This document shows positions 32,405 through 41,701 of a DNA stretch of 64,000 bases, one piece after another. The notes under the pieces are model-generated. The model saw only the letters and a program-made list of their open reading frames with translations. It was not told where the DNA came from and did not search any database. The stretch is from contig JBQTHM010000022.1 in NCBI GenBank assembly GCA_052389895.1, positions 52,588 to 116,587 on the forward strand, given 5' to 3'. Numbering within the stretch: position 1 is the stretch's first letter; every line of letters begins with the position of its first letter. The DNA is from CAVVXX01 sp052389895 (GTDB lineage: Bacteria > Pseudomonadota > Alphaproteobacteria > Micropepsales > Micropepsaceae). The translations under genes were made by a program, and so were the position numbers.

Positions 32405-33865
32405 ATGAGCGACGTTGCACCGCGCATCGTGACCGAGGGCGTAGGCCCCGCGACGGGGGAAATCGAACTACGGCGGGCGCTTGGGCCGGTGCAGCTCATC
32501 TTGCTCGGCATCGGAATGATTATTGGCGCCGGTATCTTCGTCATAACCGGCCATGCGGCGGCCGCACACGCCGGCCCCGCAATCGTACTTTCATTTGTGT
32601 TGGCGGGTACGGCGTGTCTTTTCGCCGCCCTGTGTTACGCCGAATTCGCTTCAATGATTCCGGTGGCCGGCAGTGCCTACACCTATGCCTACGCTACGCT
32701 CGGCTCGTTCATGGCCTGGTTCATCGGCTGGAATCTCGTGCTCGAGTACATGGTCGCAGCTGCCACGGTAGCCGTAGGCTGGTCGGGCTATTTCACCGAT
32801 CTTATGCGCAATGTCGGTATTCTTATCCCCGAAATCCTGGACCGTGCTCCGGTCGCCATTTCCAGTACGCACGAAGTTTCGTTTACGGGATCGCTCATCA
32901 ATGTGCCGGCGGCCGTAATCGTCTTGTTACTTACATCCGTACTTGTGGTCGGTGTACGCGAATCCGCAACATTTAATGGTCTGATGGTGTTGATCAAGGT
33001 CGCCGTCGTCATCGCGGTCATCGTGTTCGGGCTCTCCTTCGTAGAGATGGACAACCTGACGCCGTTCATTCCTCCCAATGAAGGCACGTTCGGCAAGTTC
33101 GGCTTTAGCGGCGTATTGACTGGCGCAGCCATCATCTTCTTCGCCTACATCGGCTTCGACGGTGTTTCGGTGGCGGCGCAGGAGGCTCGAAACCCCCAGC
33201 GCGACATGCCCATTGGCATCCTCGGATCTCTTCTCGTCTGTACCGTGCTGTACATCCTCATGTCGGTGGTGCTCACGGGGATCGTGCCTTACCAAGATTT
33301 GAGTTCAACTTTGACTGCGCATCCCGTCTCGACAGCGATGGCATCCATTCCGGGTCTGAGCTGGCTTTCTCCCATCGTCAACGTCGGGGCGACAGTGGGC
33401 CTTGCCTCGGTCATCTTCGTGTCGCTTTATGGACAGTCGCGCATCTTCTACGCGATGTCACGAGACGGGTTTATTCCCAAATTGTTTTCCGAAGTACATC
33501 CGCGCTATCGCACCCCCTGGCGCGGCACTATTATCGTCGGGATTTTCGCGGCTGCGCTCGCGGCCGTCTTTCCCTTGGACATTCTCGGCGAACTGGTCTC
33601 GATCGGTACGTTGCTCGCGTTCGCGGTCGTTTGCCTTGGCATCTTGGTGCTGCGCGTGCAGCGGCCGAAAGCCAAGCGCCACTTCCGCACACCCTATGCG
33701 TGGGTTGTGGCGCCGCTCGGCGTTCTGTCTTGCGGGGCGTTAATGTACGCGCTGCCGGCAGGCACGTGGGTGCGGTTGATAGTGTGGACCGCGATCGGAT
33801 TTCTGATTTATTTCCTCTACGGCATTTGGCACATCAGAAAGCCGCAGTGGAAAATAGAGGAATAG
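32405..33865 (+). CDS. Amino acid permease (APC superfamily, cationic amino acid transporter type)
   Basis: A 486-residue transporter with twelve or more hydrophobic helices. The first helix carries GIGMIIGAGIFVITGHAAA, the APC glycine-rich substrate-binding turn. The segment FFAYIGFDGVSVAAQEARNPQRDMP is the conserved helix 6-loop of the CAT subgroup, which often imports basic or neutral amino acids. The substrate cannot be told from sequence. A GGGGGAAAG ribosome site precedes the ATG. The following gene is a secreted protease-like protein, with no evident link. Confidence 0.9.
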   Translation: MSDVAPRIVTEGVGPATGEIELRRALGPVQLILLGIGMIIGAGIFVITGHAAAAHAGPAIVLSFVLAGTACLFAALCYAEFASMIPVAGSAYTYAYATLGSFMAWFIGWNLVLEYMVAAATVAVGWSGYFTDLMRNVGILIPEILDRAPVAISSTHEVSFTGSLINVPAAVIVLLLTSVLVVGVRESATFNGLMVLIKVAVVIAVIVFGLSFVEMDNLTPFIPPNEGTFGKFGFSGVLTGAAIIFFAYIGFDGVSVAAQEARNPQRDMPIGILGSLLVCTVLYILMSVVLTGIVPYQDLSSTLTAHPVSTAMASIPGLSWLSPIVNVGATVGLASVIFVSLYGQSRIFYAMSRDGFIPKLFSEVHPRYRTPWRGTIIVGIFAAALAAVFPLDILGELVSIGTLLAFAVVCLGILVLRVQRPKAKRHFRTPYAWVVAPLGVLSCGALMYALPAGTWVRLIVWTAIGFLIYFLYGIWHIRKPQWKIEE

Positions 33866-33938
33866 TCCGGCCTATTGCCGGTATTGCGGCCCCGCCCCGG
33901 CCGGTGGTTAGCTGTTGCAAACGAAGGCTGGGGGCACC

Positions 33939-34862
33939 ATGGGCAGTCATCGCATACTTGGAATTGTATTTGGTGCCAGCTTGCTGGCCGCCACATCGCC
34001 GGCGCTCGCGGCGGACTGTTCGCTCAAGATACTCGCATCAATTGAAACCGCACGAAATGCTAGTGGCGGCATGCTCGTTCCCGTCACTATTACCGGCGCA
34101 AAGAAAACGCTGCTGCTCGATACCGGCGGGTATTTCAGCGAGATCACGCCGCAGGCCACGGATCAATTGGGTCTAAAACGAAGGAATATAGGCATCTTTC
34201 AATACAACGCCTGGGGCCATCCGGTGACGCAGCGGGTAAGAATTCGGGGCTTTGCACTCGGCAACGTAAAAGCCGAATCGGTTGACTTCATGGTGGGAAC
34301 CGCACCGGCCGGAGTGGACGGCACGTTAGCCCCAAATCTTTTTCGAGCGTATGACGTCGAGTTGGATTTCGCGGGTAACAAGTTAACTCTTGTCTCTCCC
34401 GATCACTGCAAGGGCCAGGTTGTCTATTGGCCGCACACTGCGGTTGCGGCCGTGCCAATGCGGGTCACTGAAACAGGCCGGATCGTATTTCCCGTCTCTC
34501 TCGACGGGAGCCGCCTGCAGGCGATGCTGGACACCGGCGCGGCGCGCACGACCATAAGTACCGCGGCTGCACAAAAGAATTTTGGCATTTCGATGCGTGC
34601 CGGCACCCATCGCTTCAAAACGCTGTCGATCGACGGCGTTACCGTGAACAACCCGGAAATCGCGCTGTCCGCGAACGTCACGCGCGCGCCGAGAGGAGAA
34701 TTGGAAGGGCTTCCCAGCGCTGATATCCGGCGGTATTCGCCCGATCTTCTAATCGGCATGTCCACGCTGAAACACTTGCACGTGTACATCGCATACAGCG
34801 AGCAGATGCTCTACTTCACGGCCGGTGTGGGCACACCCGCCGCGCGCGCCTCTGGCCGTTGA
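33939..34862 (+). CDS. Secreted double-domain retropepsin-like aspartyl protease, copy 1
   Basis: A 307-residue protein with a signal peptide (cleaved near ALA|ADC, residue 25). Two aspartyl-protease motifs are present, LLLDTGG at D61 and AMLDTGA at D198, each at the head of a retropepsin-like (clan AA) half. One chain could therefore form a pepsin-like pair of lobes. The linker carries DHCKGQVVYWP, which is shared with the next gene. The second lobe ends in LLIGMSTLKHLHVYIAYSEQMLYFT, a typical aspartyl-protease flap and tail. The substrate is unknown; the place of action should be the periplasm. It lies 55 bases before its paralogue. Confidence 0.75.
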   Translation: MGSHRILGIVFGASLLAATSPALAADCSLKILASIETARNASGGMLVPVTITGAKKTLLLDTGGYFSEITPQATDQLGLKRRNIGIFQYNAWGHPVTQRVRIRGFALGNVKAESVDFMVGTAPAGVDGTLAPNLFRAYDVELDFAGNKLTLVSPDHCKGQVVYWPHTAVAAVPMRVTETGRIVFPVSLDGSRLQAMLDTGAARTTISTAAAQKNFGISMRAGTHRFKTLSIDGVTVNNPEIALSANVTRAPRGELEGLPSADIRRYSPDLLIGMSTLKHLHVYIAYSEQMLYFTAGVGTPAARASGR

Positions 34863-34917
34863 ACCGGCGAGACATCGAGGCGCGGATCTTGCGAAACCCA
34901 TCTTGGGGGAGATGGCA

Positions 34918-35880
34918 ATGTTCGCTTCACACGCGTGGTCTTTCGCGGTTGCGCTTTTCGCCGCGTACGTCGCTGCCGGAGAAAGCGCGCGCGCCGGAGA
35001 ATGCAGCCTTCAACAAATCGCTTCTCTGCCCTTTACGTGGACTGAAGAGGGGCGTCTCACCATCCCTGTAGGCATCGAAGGTGAAACGAGGAACATGCTG
35101 TTCGATACGGGCGCGCCCGCGAGCATCATCGACTACCCCACCGCAGACGCGCTCAGTCTAACGCGAAAGCGCATCATGCACGGTGTGATTTTCGATTCGA
35201 GCGGACGTAGTGCGAGCGAGAGCGCGCGGATACGCAGAGTTACACTTGGCAATCTTGTTGCAAAAGACGTGCAAATGCTCGTCAACCCGGAGCGCGCGCC
35301 AATGAGTCCGGAGTTTTCCGGCATATTGGGAGCCGAGTTAATGCAGAATCAGGATGTCGAGCTAGACTTCACCGGGAAGATGATCAACGTTTTTTCGCAA
35401 GACCACTGCCCAGGCCAGGTGGTTTACTGGCCCGCCAGCGCGGTCGCCGTCGTCCCTATTCAGGTGCTGACCGCAAGTGGGCATATCATCCTACCAGTGA
35501 CGCTCGATGGCGAAAAAGTAGATGCCCTGCTCGATACTGGCGCTTCAAATTCCTTTCTCACCATGCAGGCCGCGCATAACCGGTTCGGGTTAGGCAGCTC
35601 GGATATGGCCCCCGCGGGCACGATGAATGGCGATCCGGTTTACAAGCGCAGGTTCAAGTCACTGGAGCTCGAGGGAATCGCCATCAAGAACCCCGAAATC
35701 GTCATCTATGTGGACCGGGCGAGCTCCAAGGTTTCCCAGCAACCCGAGACGGGTAGCCGGCTGGCGGGCAAGGCTGCCGGCGATGTCGATCTCATCCTCG
35801 GCATGACGCAGCTTCGGCACTTTCGCATCTACATCGCCTACCGCGAGAGAAAGCTCTACATCACTGCCGGCCGCTCCTAG
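34918..35880 (+). CDS. Secreted double-domain retropepsin-like aspartyl protease, copy 2
   Basis: A 320-residue paralogue of the preceding gene. It has a signal peptide (cleaved near ARA|GEC) and two motifs, MLFDTGA (D63) and ALLDTGA (D205). The interlobe segment SQDHCPGQVVYWPASAVAVVPI mirrors copy 1. The second lobe carries a longer insertion (residues about 265-295) before LILGMTQLRHFRIYIAYRERKLYIT. The ATG at 34918 has a GGGGGAG site at suitable distance; 34912 is the alternative. The tandem order points to a local duplication, and the two should be co-transcribed. Confidence 0.75.
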   Translation: MFASHAWSFAVALFAAYVAAGESARAGECSLQQIASLPFTWTEEGRLTIPVGIEGETRNMLFDTGAPASIIDYPTADALSLTRKRIMHGVIFDSSGRSASESARIRRVTLGNLVAKDVQMLVNPERAPMSPEFSGILGAELMQNQDVELDFTGKMINVFSQDHCPGQVVYWPASAVAVVPIQVLTASGHIILPVTLDGEKVDALLDTGASNSFLTMQAAHNRFGLGSSDMAPAGTMNGDPVYKRRFKSLELEGIAIKNPEIVIYVDRASSKVSQQPETGSRLAGKAAGDVDLILGMTQLRHFRIYIAYRERKLYITAGRS

Positions 35881-35926
35881 CACAAAGCGGTTGGAACATC
35901 TCCCTATCGCTTTCGCTCCCGACCCG

Positions 35927-35953
35927 CTATTTGGAGCCGAGATGCTCCAATAG
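35927..35953 (+). other. Hairpin before pmbA
   Basis: A perfect 7-base stem, TTGGAGC with GCTCCAA, has a six-base loop and extends by CTA/TAG past a one-base bulge. It lies 12 bases before the pmbA start and has no T-tract. It could reduce read-through from the aspartyl-protease genes or affect pmbA translation. Confidence 0.35.
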
Positions 35954-35965
35954 CCCAAGCCTAAT

Positions 35966-37309
35966 GTGATTACGGATTTGGCAGCAGCCGAGCGCCTGGA
36001 ACGGCTTGTCGACGCAGCATTGCGCGCGGGCGCCGATGCGGCGGACGCTGTCGAGTTCCGCAACGCCTCTACCGCCGTTTCATTTCGGATGGGGAAACTC
36101 GAGGACGTCGAACGGGCCGAATCGTCCGATCTGGGCCTGCGCGTCTTCGTGGGCCGCAAGGTGGCCTTCGTCTCAACGACCGATCTTTCCGCACGCGCGC
36201 TGTCGGGCCTTCCAGAACGGGCCATCGCAATGGCGCAGCTTGCTCCGGACGACCGTTTTGCCGGTCTTGCGCCCTCCGACCGGCTCGCGCGCGAACCGCC
36301 TGCCCTCGACATAGACGATGGTAACGAGCCGGCCACGGAGTTGTTGATCGAGCGAGCACGCGCAGCTGAAGCCGCTGCGCTTGCCGTGCGCGGCGTAACC
36401 AACTCCGAGGGAAGCGGGGCCGGTTTTGGCCGCACCATGGTCACGCTTGTGACCAGCGCAAGCTTTGCGGGCGGTTATTCCGGAACACATCACAGCGTTT
36501 CGGTTTCCGTCATCGCCGGAAACGGAACCGGAATGGAGCGCGATGACGACTCCACGTCAGCACGTTTTGGCTCAGACCTCGAACCCGCGGATGTGGTTGG
36601 CCGCCGCGCGGGCGAGCGCGCAGTTAGGCGGATTGGTCCGCGAAAGGTAAAAACAAAAACCGTACCCGTCGTCTACGATCCGCGCGTTTCGCCAAGCCTA
36701 CTCAGCCATTTTGCGGGCGCGATTTCGGGCAGCGCGATTGCGCGCGGCATAAGTTTTTTGAAAAACAAGATAGGCGAGGATATCTTTTCCCAGAGCATTA
36801 CAATCATCGACGACCCGCATATGCCGCGCGGCCGGCGGTCGAAGCCCTTCGACGGCGAAGGCGTGGCCAACAGGCGGTTCAACCTCATTGAAAAGGGGAA
36901 GCTGACGACGTGGCTGCTGGACAGCGCGAGCGCGCGCCAGCTCGGCCTCGATACAACCGGGCACGCTTCGCGCGGAACGGCCGGGCCACCTTCGCCCGCT
37001 CCCACCAATCTCTATATGGCACCGGGGACGCTGAGTCCGGCGGACCTCATGCGCGAAGTAAGTGAAGGGTTCTACGTTACTGAACTGATCGGCATGGGCG
37101 TGAACACCGTGACCGGCGATTACAGCCGCGGCGCAGCAGGGTTCTGGATTGAAAATGGCGAAATCGCTTTTCCGGTAAGCGAAGTGACCATTGCGGGAAA
37201 CCTAATGGGCATATATCGCAATTTGACTCCTGCCAATGACCTTGTCTTCCGCTATGGCGTAAACGCGCCGACATTGCGCGTCGACGGGATGACGGTCGCG
37301 GGGGCATGA
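35966..37309 (+). CDS. pmbA: TldD/PmbA family protein (TldE)
   Basis: A 447-residue partner subunit of the TldD-TldE protease. It lacks the H-E-x3-H zinc motif, as expected for the non-catalytic subunit. Family marks are the start AAAERLERLVDAALRAGAD, VVYDPRVSPSLLSHFAGAI, TTWLLDSASARQLGL and the end APTLRVDGMTVAG. The start is GTG. It is followed 10 bases later by the DUF4170 gene. The catalytic subunit gene, tldD, is about 8 kb upstream. Confidence 0.93.
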   Translation: MITDLAAAERLERLVDAALRAGADAADAVEFRNASTAVSFRMGKLEDVERAESSDLGLRVFVGRKVAFVSTTDLSARALSGLPERAIAMAQLAPDDRFAGLAPSDRLAREPPALDIDDGNEPATELLIERARAAEAAALAVRGVTNSEGSGAGFGRTMVTLVTSASFAGGYSGTHHSVSVSVIAGNGTGMERDDDSTSARFGSDLEPADVVGRRAGERAVRRIGPRKVKTKTVPVVYDPRVSPSLLSHFAGAISGSAIARGISFLKNKIGEDIFSQSITIIDDPHMPRGRRSKPFDGEGVANRRFNLIEKGKLTTWLLDSASARQLGLDTTGHASRGTAGPPSPAPTNLYMAPGTLSPADLMREVSEGFYVTELIGMGVNTVTGDYSRGAAGFWIENGEIAFPVSEVTIAGNLMGIYRNLTPANDLVFRYGVNAPTLRVDGMTVAGA

Positions 37310-37319
37310 GAGGAAGCAA

Positions 37320-37565
37320 ATGGAGCACGAACCGAAACAGCTTCTTCATCTCGTCTTCGGCGGCGAACTGAAATCGCTCGACAAGACGGAATTCAAGAAC
37401 CTTTCCAAGCTCGATATCGTGGGGATTTTTCCCAACTACAAGTCGGCGCTTGCGGCCTGGCGCGCGGCATCCCAGGCGAACGTCGATAATGCACAGATGC
37501 GCTACTTCGTCGTGCATATTCACCGCCTGCTCGAGCCGGAGGAGAGGCACGTACAGGTGCGCTAA
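37320..37565 (+). CDS. DUF4170 domain protein
   Basis: An 81-residue protein of the DUF4170 family, found mainly in alphaproteobacteria next to lipid A and Kdo genes, as here. It begins with KQLLHLVFGGEL and contains KNLSKLDIVGIFPNYKSALAAWRAASQ, then RYFVVHIHRLLEPE, the conserved family core. It is soluble and small. The function is not known. An AGGAAG ribosome site precedes the ATG. The position links it with the MsbA-like exporter and kdtA that follow. Confidence 0.85.
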   Translation: MEHEPKQLLHLVFGGELKSLDKTEFKNLSKLDIVGIFPNYKSALAAWRAASQANVDNAQMRYFVVHIHRLLEPEERHVQVR

Positions 37566-37637
37566 GCCCCCGTTTATTAAGGATTTCTGCGGGTGTTGGC
37601 CTCGCGGAAGGTTCGCCTGCATGGTAAAGGCAGACTC

Positions 37638-39458
37638 ATGACTGATGCCCCTGCCGCGCGCCGCCGCGGCCCTTTTGGCGACGCGGATGGCGACGTCGCG
37701 CTGATCTGGCGCCTGCTGCACGACTATCTCGGCAAGCGCATCGGCAAAGTGCTGTTTGCGGCGGCCTGCATGATCGGCGGCTCTGCAATGACCGGCGCGC
37801 TTGCCTGGATGCTGAACCCCGCGGTGAAACAGATTTTCATGGAAAAGAACGTCGAGATGCTGATCCTCATCCCGGCGGCGGTCGTTCTTATCGTTTTCGT
37901 CCGCGGCGCGTTCGACTACGGCGCATCCACCACGGTGAACTCGGTCGGCCAAAGTATTGTTGCAGAAACGCAGCGCGACATGTTCTACAGCTTTATCCGT
38001 TTCGACCTGGAGAAACTGAACGCGGTCCATTCCGGGCAATTCGTTTCGCGCTTTCTTTACGACGCGACTTTGCTGCGCGAGGCAACGACCAAGGGCATCG
38101 CCGGAATAGGCAAGGAATTGCTCACGCTAATCTTCCTGGCGGGAGTGATGATTTCTCAGAACTGGCGGCTTGCGCTCATCTCAGTGGTGGTGCTTCCCAT
38201 CATCGGTTATGCCGCACGCGAGCTTGGCAAGCGCATGCGGCGCGCATCTACCAAGACGATGAAGGAAACCGGCGAGCTTTCGACAGTGCTTGTCGAGACG
38301 CTTGACGGACGGCGCATTGTGAAGGCATACGCGCTTGAGACGAACGCCATCGAGCGGGCGGAGAACCGTATCTCCCGCCGGTTGAAGTTTCTTATCAAAG
38401 GCGTTCGTGCGCGTGGACTTTCCGTTCCGGTAGCGGATTTTCTGGGCGGCCTCGCGATTGCGGCGGTGGTTGCGTATGCGGGCTACGAAGGCATTCAAGG
38501 CCGACTCGAGCTGAACGAGTTCGCAGCGTTCCTGGGCGCCATGCTGCTGGCACAACAACCGGTGCGCCAATTATCCCAGTTGTGGAGTGTAACGACGGAA
38601 GGATTGGGCGCCGCCAAGCGCATCTTCGAGTTAATCGACACGAAGCCCGCGATTGTAGATGCGCCGAACGCGAAGGCGCTTGTAATTGCGCCTCCGCCCC
38701 TTGGCGGCAATGTCCGTTTCCGCGGTGTGAGCTTTGCTTACCAAGAAGGGGCGGCTGCGCTCGACAATCTCACGCTCGATGTGCCGGCCGGCAAGAAAGT
38801 GGCGCTGGTTGGCCCTTCCGGCGCCGGCAAAACGACCGTCTTCAACTTGCTGCTCCGCTTTTACGACGTGGGCGGCGGGGCCATAGAAATTGACGGCCAA
38901 AACATCGCATCGGTCACTCTTGCGTCGCTGCGAGACACCATGGCGCTGGTGACGCAGGAGCCGTTCGTATTTGACGAGTCCGTGCGCGCCAATATCGCCT
39001 ATGGCCGTGCAGGCGCATCGGAAGAAGACATCATCGAAGCGGCGAAGGCTGCGGCGGCGCACGAATTCATCGCCGCGATGCCGGACGGCTATGACACGCG
39101 CGTGGGCGAAGGCGGCCTCAAGCTTTCAGGCGGCCAGCGCCAGCGTATTGCCATCGCGCGCGCCATGCTGCGCAACGCGCCCATTCTGCTGCTGGACGAA
39201 GCAACGTCTTCGCTGGACACGGAAAACGAACGCCTGGTGCAGGAAGCGCTTAAGCGGCTGATGAAAGGGCGCACGACGATCGTGATCGCGCACCGGCTTA
39301 CGACCGTGCTCGATGCCGACCGCATTTACGTCATGGACCGCGGACATGTCGTGGAGCAGGGCACGCACGGCGAATTGGTGGCGCGCGGTGGACTTTATGC
39401 GCGGCTATACAAGCGTGAATTCCACGATGACGAGCTTCCTGCAGCCACGCTGGGGTGA
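37638..39458 (+). CDS. ABC transporter, MsbA-like lipid exporter (fused membrane and ATPase)
   Basis: A 606-residue half-transporter: six membrane helices (about 35-330), then an ATPase domain. The Walker A is GPSGAGKTT, the Q-loop is VTQEPFVF, the signature is LSGGQRQRIAIARA, Walker B is ILLLDEATSSLD and the H-loop is IAHRLTT. Homodimers of this type flip lipid A-core across the inner membrane. The neighbours kdtA, lpxK and an lpxL-type gene support that role. It is followed four bases later by kdtA. Assignment to MsbA is by context; other lipid substrates are possible. Confidence 0.88.
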   Translation: MTDAPAARRRGPFGDADGDVALIWRLLHDYLGKRIGKVLFAAACMIGGSAMTGALAWMLNPAVKQIFMEKNVEMLILIPAAVVLIVFVRGAFDYGASTTVNSVGQSIVAETQRDMFYSFIRFDLEKLNAVHSGQFVSRFLYDATLLREATTKGIAGIGKELLTLIFLAGVMISQNWRLALISVVVLPIIGYAARELGKRMRRASTKTMKETGELSTVLVETLDGRRIVKAYALETNAIERAENRISRRLKFLIKGVRARGLSVPVADFLGGLAIAAVVAYAGYEGIQGRLELNEFAAFLGAMLLAQQPVRQLSQLWSVTTEGLGAAKRIFELIDTKPAIVDAPNAKALVIAPPPLGGNVRFRGVSFAYQEGAAALDNLTLDVPAGKKVALVGPSGAGKTTVFNLLLRFYDVGGGAIEIDGQNIASVTLASLRDTMALVTQEPFVFDESVRANIAYGRAGASEEDIIEAAKAAAAHEFIAAMPDGYDTRVGEGGLKLSGGQRQRIAIARAMLRNAPILLLDEATSSLDTENERLVQEALKRLMKGRTTIVIAHRLTTVLDADRIYVMDRGHVVEQGTHGELVARGGLYARLYKREFHDDELPAATLG

Positions 39459-39462
39459 CGGG

Positions 39463-40749
39463 ATGGCAGGCCGCACGCTTGGGCTCGCCTTATATCGTGC
39501 CGCCTGGTCGGTACTGGGCTTTGCCGCCGAGCCGGTTCTCGAGCGCCGCGCCGCACGCGGCAAGGAAGATCCAACACGGCGCAATGAGCGCCTCGGCCGC
39601 CCAACACAGGAGCGGCCATTCGGCCAGCTCGTCTGGATACATGGCGCAAGCGTCGGCGAATGCCTGGCCGTGCTGCCGCTGATCTCGCGCCTGCTTGCAA
39701 AGGCGGATCGTCACATAATGGTTACGAGTGGAACGGTAACTTCGGCACAACTGATGGCCAAGCGATTGCCAATGCGCGCGTTCCACCAATATGTGCCGGT
39801 TGATTCGCCATCGGCCGTCACGCGTTTTCTCGAACATTGGCGGCCCGATGCTGCTCTATTCGTCGAATCCGAGTTCTGGCCCAATTTGGTCCTGGAAACA
39901 CGGGCAAAGGGCATTCCCTTGGCACTAATCAACGCGCGCTTTTCCGAACGTGCATTTCGCGGCTGGCAGCGCGCACGCGGCACGGCGGCGGCCTTGGTGT
40001 CCGCCTTCGACGTCGCGCTGGCGCAGGACAACGTGACGGTAAAGCGCTTGACCGCACTTGGCGCACGGGACGTGCGTGTCGCAGGAAGTTTGAAGGCCGA
40101 CACGCCCCCGTTGCCAGCCGATGAGGCGGCCCTGAAAGCGTTTCAAGGCGCCGTTGCCGGACGACCGCTTTTTCTTGCGGCAAGCACGCATCCTCGTGAA
40201 GACGAACAGGTGCTCGATGCTGCGACCATGATCCGTGCCGTTCGCGCCGAAACGCTCACTGTAATTGTCCCACGCCATCCCGAGCGCGGCGCTGCGATCG
40301 AAAGTCTGGCGAGAACACGCGCTTTACTTGTCGCTAGGCGCAGCGAAGGCACACTGCCCGGCAGAGCCAAAGCCGTCTATGTCGCTGACACGCTTGGCGA
40401 GCTTGGCCTGTTCTATCGCGCTGCACCATTCGCGTTTCTCGGCGGAAGCCTCATTCCCCACGGTGGCCAGAACCCATACGAGCCTGCGCAGCTCGGCGTC
40501 GCCATTCTCACAGGCCCACACACCGAAAACTTCGCTGAAAGTTTTCGCGCCATCCTTACTAAGCAAGGTGAGGGCTGCGTTCATTCGGCGGAAGAGCTTG
40601 CAACCGAGGCCTTGAAGCTGCTCAAAGACCCTGGGCTTGCTGCGCGCCTTGGAGCGGCAGCCAGAGCGGCGGCGGAAACGCAGGCGGGCGCGCTGGAGCG
40701 CACGCACGAAGCAGTCGAGGCTCTACTGGCTTCTCATGCGCACTCCTGA
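39463..40749 (+). CDS. waaA: 3-deoxy-D-manno-octulosonic acid transferase
   Basis: A 428-residue GT30 glycosyltransferase (KdtA) that adds Kdo to lipid IVA. The N-terminal half has WIHGASVGECLAVLPLI with the catalytic Glu, then VESEFWPNLV. The C-terminal CMP-Kdo-binding half has AASTHPREDEQ and PFAFLGGSLIPHGGQNPYEPA. I chose the ATG giving MAGRTLGLALYRAAW, the usual start of the family. Its end overlaps lpxK by 14 bases. Confidence 0.95.
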   Translation: MAGRTLGLALYRAAWSVLGFAAEPVLERRAARGKEDPTRRNERLGRPTQERPFGQLVWIHGASVGECLAVLPLISRLLAKADRHIMVTSGTVTSAQLMAKRLPMRAFHQYVPVDSPSAVTRFLEHWRPDAALFVESEFWPNLVLETRAKGIPLALINARFSERAFRGWQRARGTAAALVSAFDVALAQDNVTVKRLTALGARDVRVAGSLKADTPPLPADEAALKAFQGAVAGRPLFLAASTHPREDEQVLDAATMIRAVRAETLTVIVPRHPERGAAIESLARTRALLVARRSEGTLPGRAKAVYVADTLGELGLFYRAAPFAFLGGSLIPHGGQNPYEPAQLGVAILTGPHTENFAESFRAILTKQGEGCVHSAEELATEALKLLKDPGLAARLGAAARAAAETQAGALERTHEAVEALLASHAHS

Positions 40750-41701
40750 CTTCTGGACGGAAAACGACTGGCGCGCGCGCGCGATACGCACGGTGCTCTC
40801 ACCCATCGGCGCGCTGTATGGTCTCAGCGTTCGGGTGAAGGAAAAAACGGCCCACCCGTTTCGCCCGCGTGCGAAAGTGATCTGCGTCGGCAATTTGACA
40901 GCCGGCGGTTCGGGAAAGACGCCATTGGCAATTGCGATCGGCCGCATCCTATCGGATCATGGCCGCCGTGTTGTTTTCCTTTCGCGGGGTTACGGCGGCA
41001 GCAACACGAGGCCGATGCAGGTTGCGCGCGACACGCACATGGCGTGGGAAGTCGGCGACGAGCCCTTGATGCTTGCCGCCGTGGCGCCCACCGTTGTCTC
41101 GCGCGACAGGGCCAAGGGCGCGGCACTGGCGGACTCGCTGGGCGCCGAGATCATCGTCATGGATGACGGGTTTCAAAACTTTACAGTGACCAAGGACCTT
41201 TCAGTTGTTGTGGTCGACGGGGAAGCCGGGTTCGGCAATCGCCGCCTTATCCCGGCCGGGCCGCTACGCGAGACGGTGGGGTCGGGTCTCGCGCGCGCCG
41301 ATGCCGTCGTCGTGATGAACCCCGGTGCGGCGGCTCTGCCTGACGTAGCCTGCCCCACGCTGCACGCCCGGCTCGAAGTCGCTAATGGCCCAAAGCTGGC
41401 CGGACGCAAGGTATTCGCCTTCTGCGGAATCGGGCGGCCCGAGAAATTCTTCCAGACGTTGGCCGAAATGGGCGCGCGCCTTGTCGCAACGCAGACCTAT
41501 CCCGATCACCACCGTTATTCGGCCGACGAAATTTCGGATCTGAAGACGCGCGCCGATGCCCAGGGCGCGCATCTCGTCACGACGGAAAAGGATTTTGTCC
41601 GACTCGAGGCGAACATGCGCGAAGGCGTGCTCAGCGTGCCAGTGCGCGCCGTTCTCGATGACGCCGTCACCTGGGCGTCCCTGCTCGGCAGGCTGGCATG
41701 A
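40736..41701 (+). CDS. lpxK: Tetraacyldisaccharide 4'-kinase
   Basis: A 321-residue lipid A kinase of the inner membrane that phosphorylates the 4' position. The P-loop is GGSGKTP (57-63), the segment LSRGYGG is conserved, and VMDDGFQNF and the C-terminal VTTEKDFVRL are family hallmarks. Start ATG lies inside the kdtA end, implying coupling. Its stop overlaps the start of the acyltransferase gene by four bases (ATGA). Confidence 0.95.
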   Translation: MRTPDFWTENDWRARAIRTVLSPIGALYGLSVRVKEKTAHPFRPRAKVICVGNLTAGGSGKTPLAIAIGRILSDHGRRVVFLSRGYGGSNTRPMQVARDTHMAWEVGDEPLMLAAVAPTVVSRDRAKGAALADSLGAEIIVMDDGFQNFTVTKDLSVVVVDGEAGFGNRRLIPAGPLRETVGSGLARADAVVVMNPGAAALPDVACPTLHARLEVANGPKLAGRKVFAFCGIGRPEKFFQTLAEMGARLVATQTYPDHHRYSADEISDLKTRADAQGAHLVTTEKDFVRLEANMREGVLSVPVRAVLDDAVTWASLLGRLA

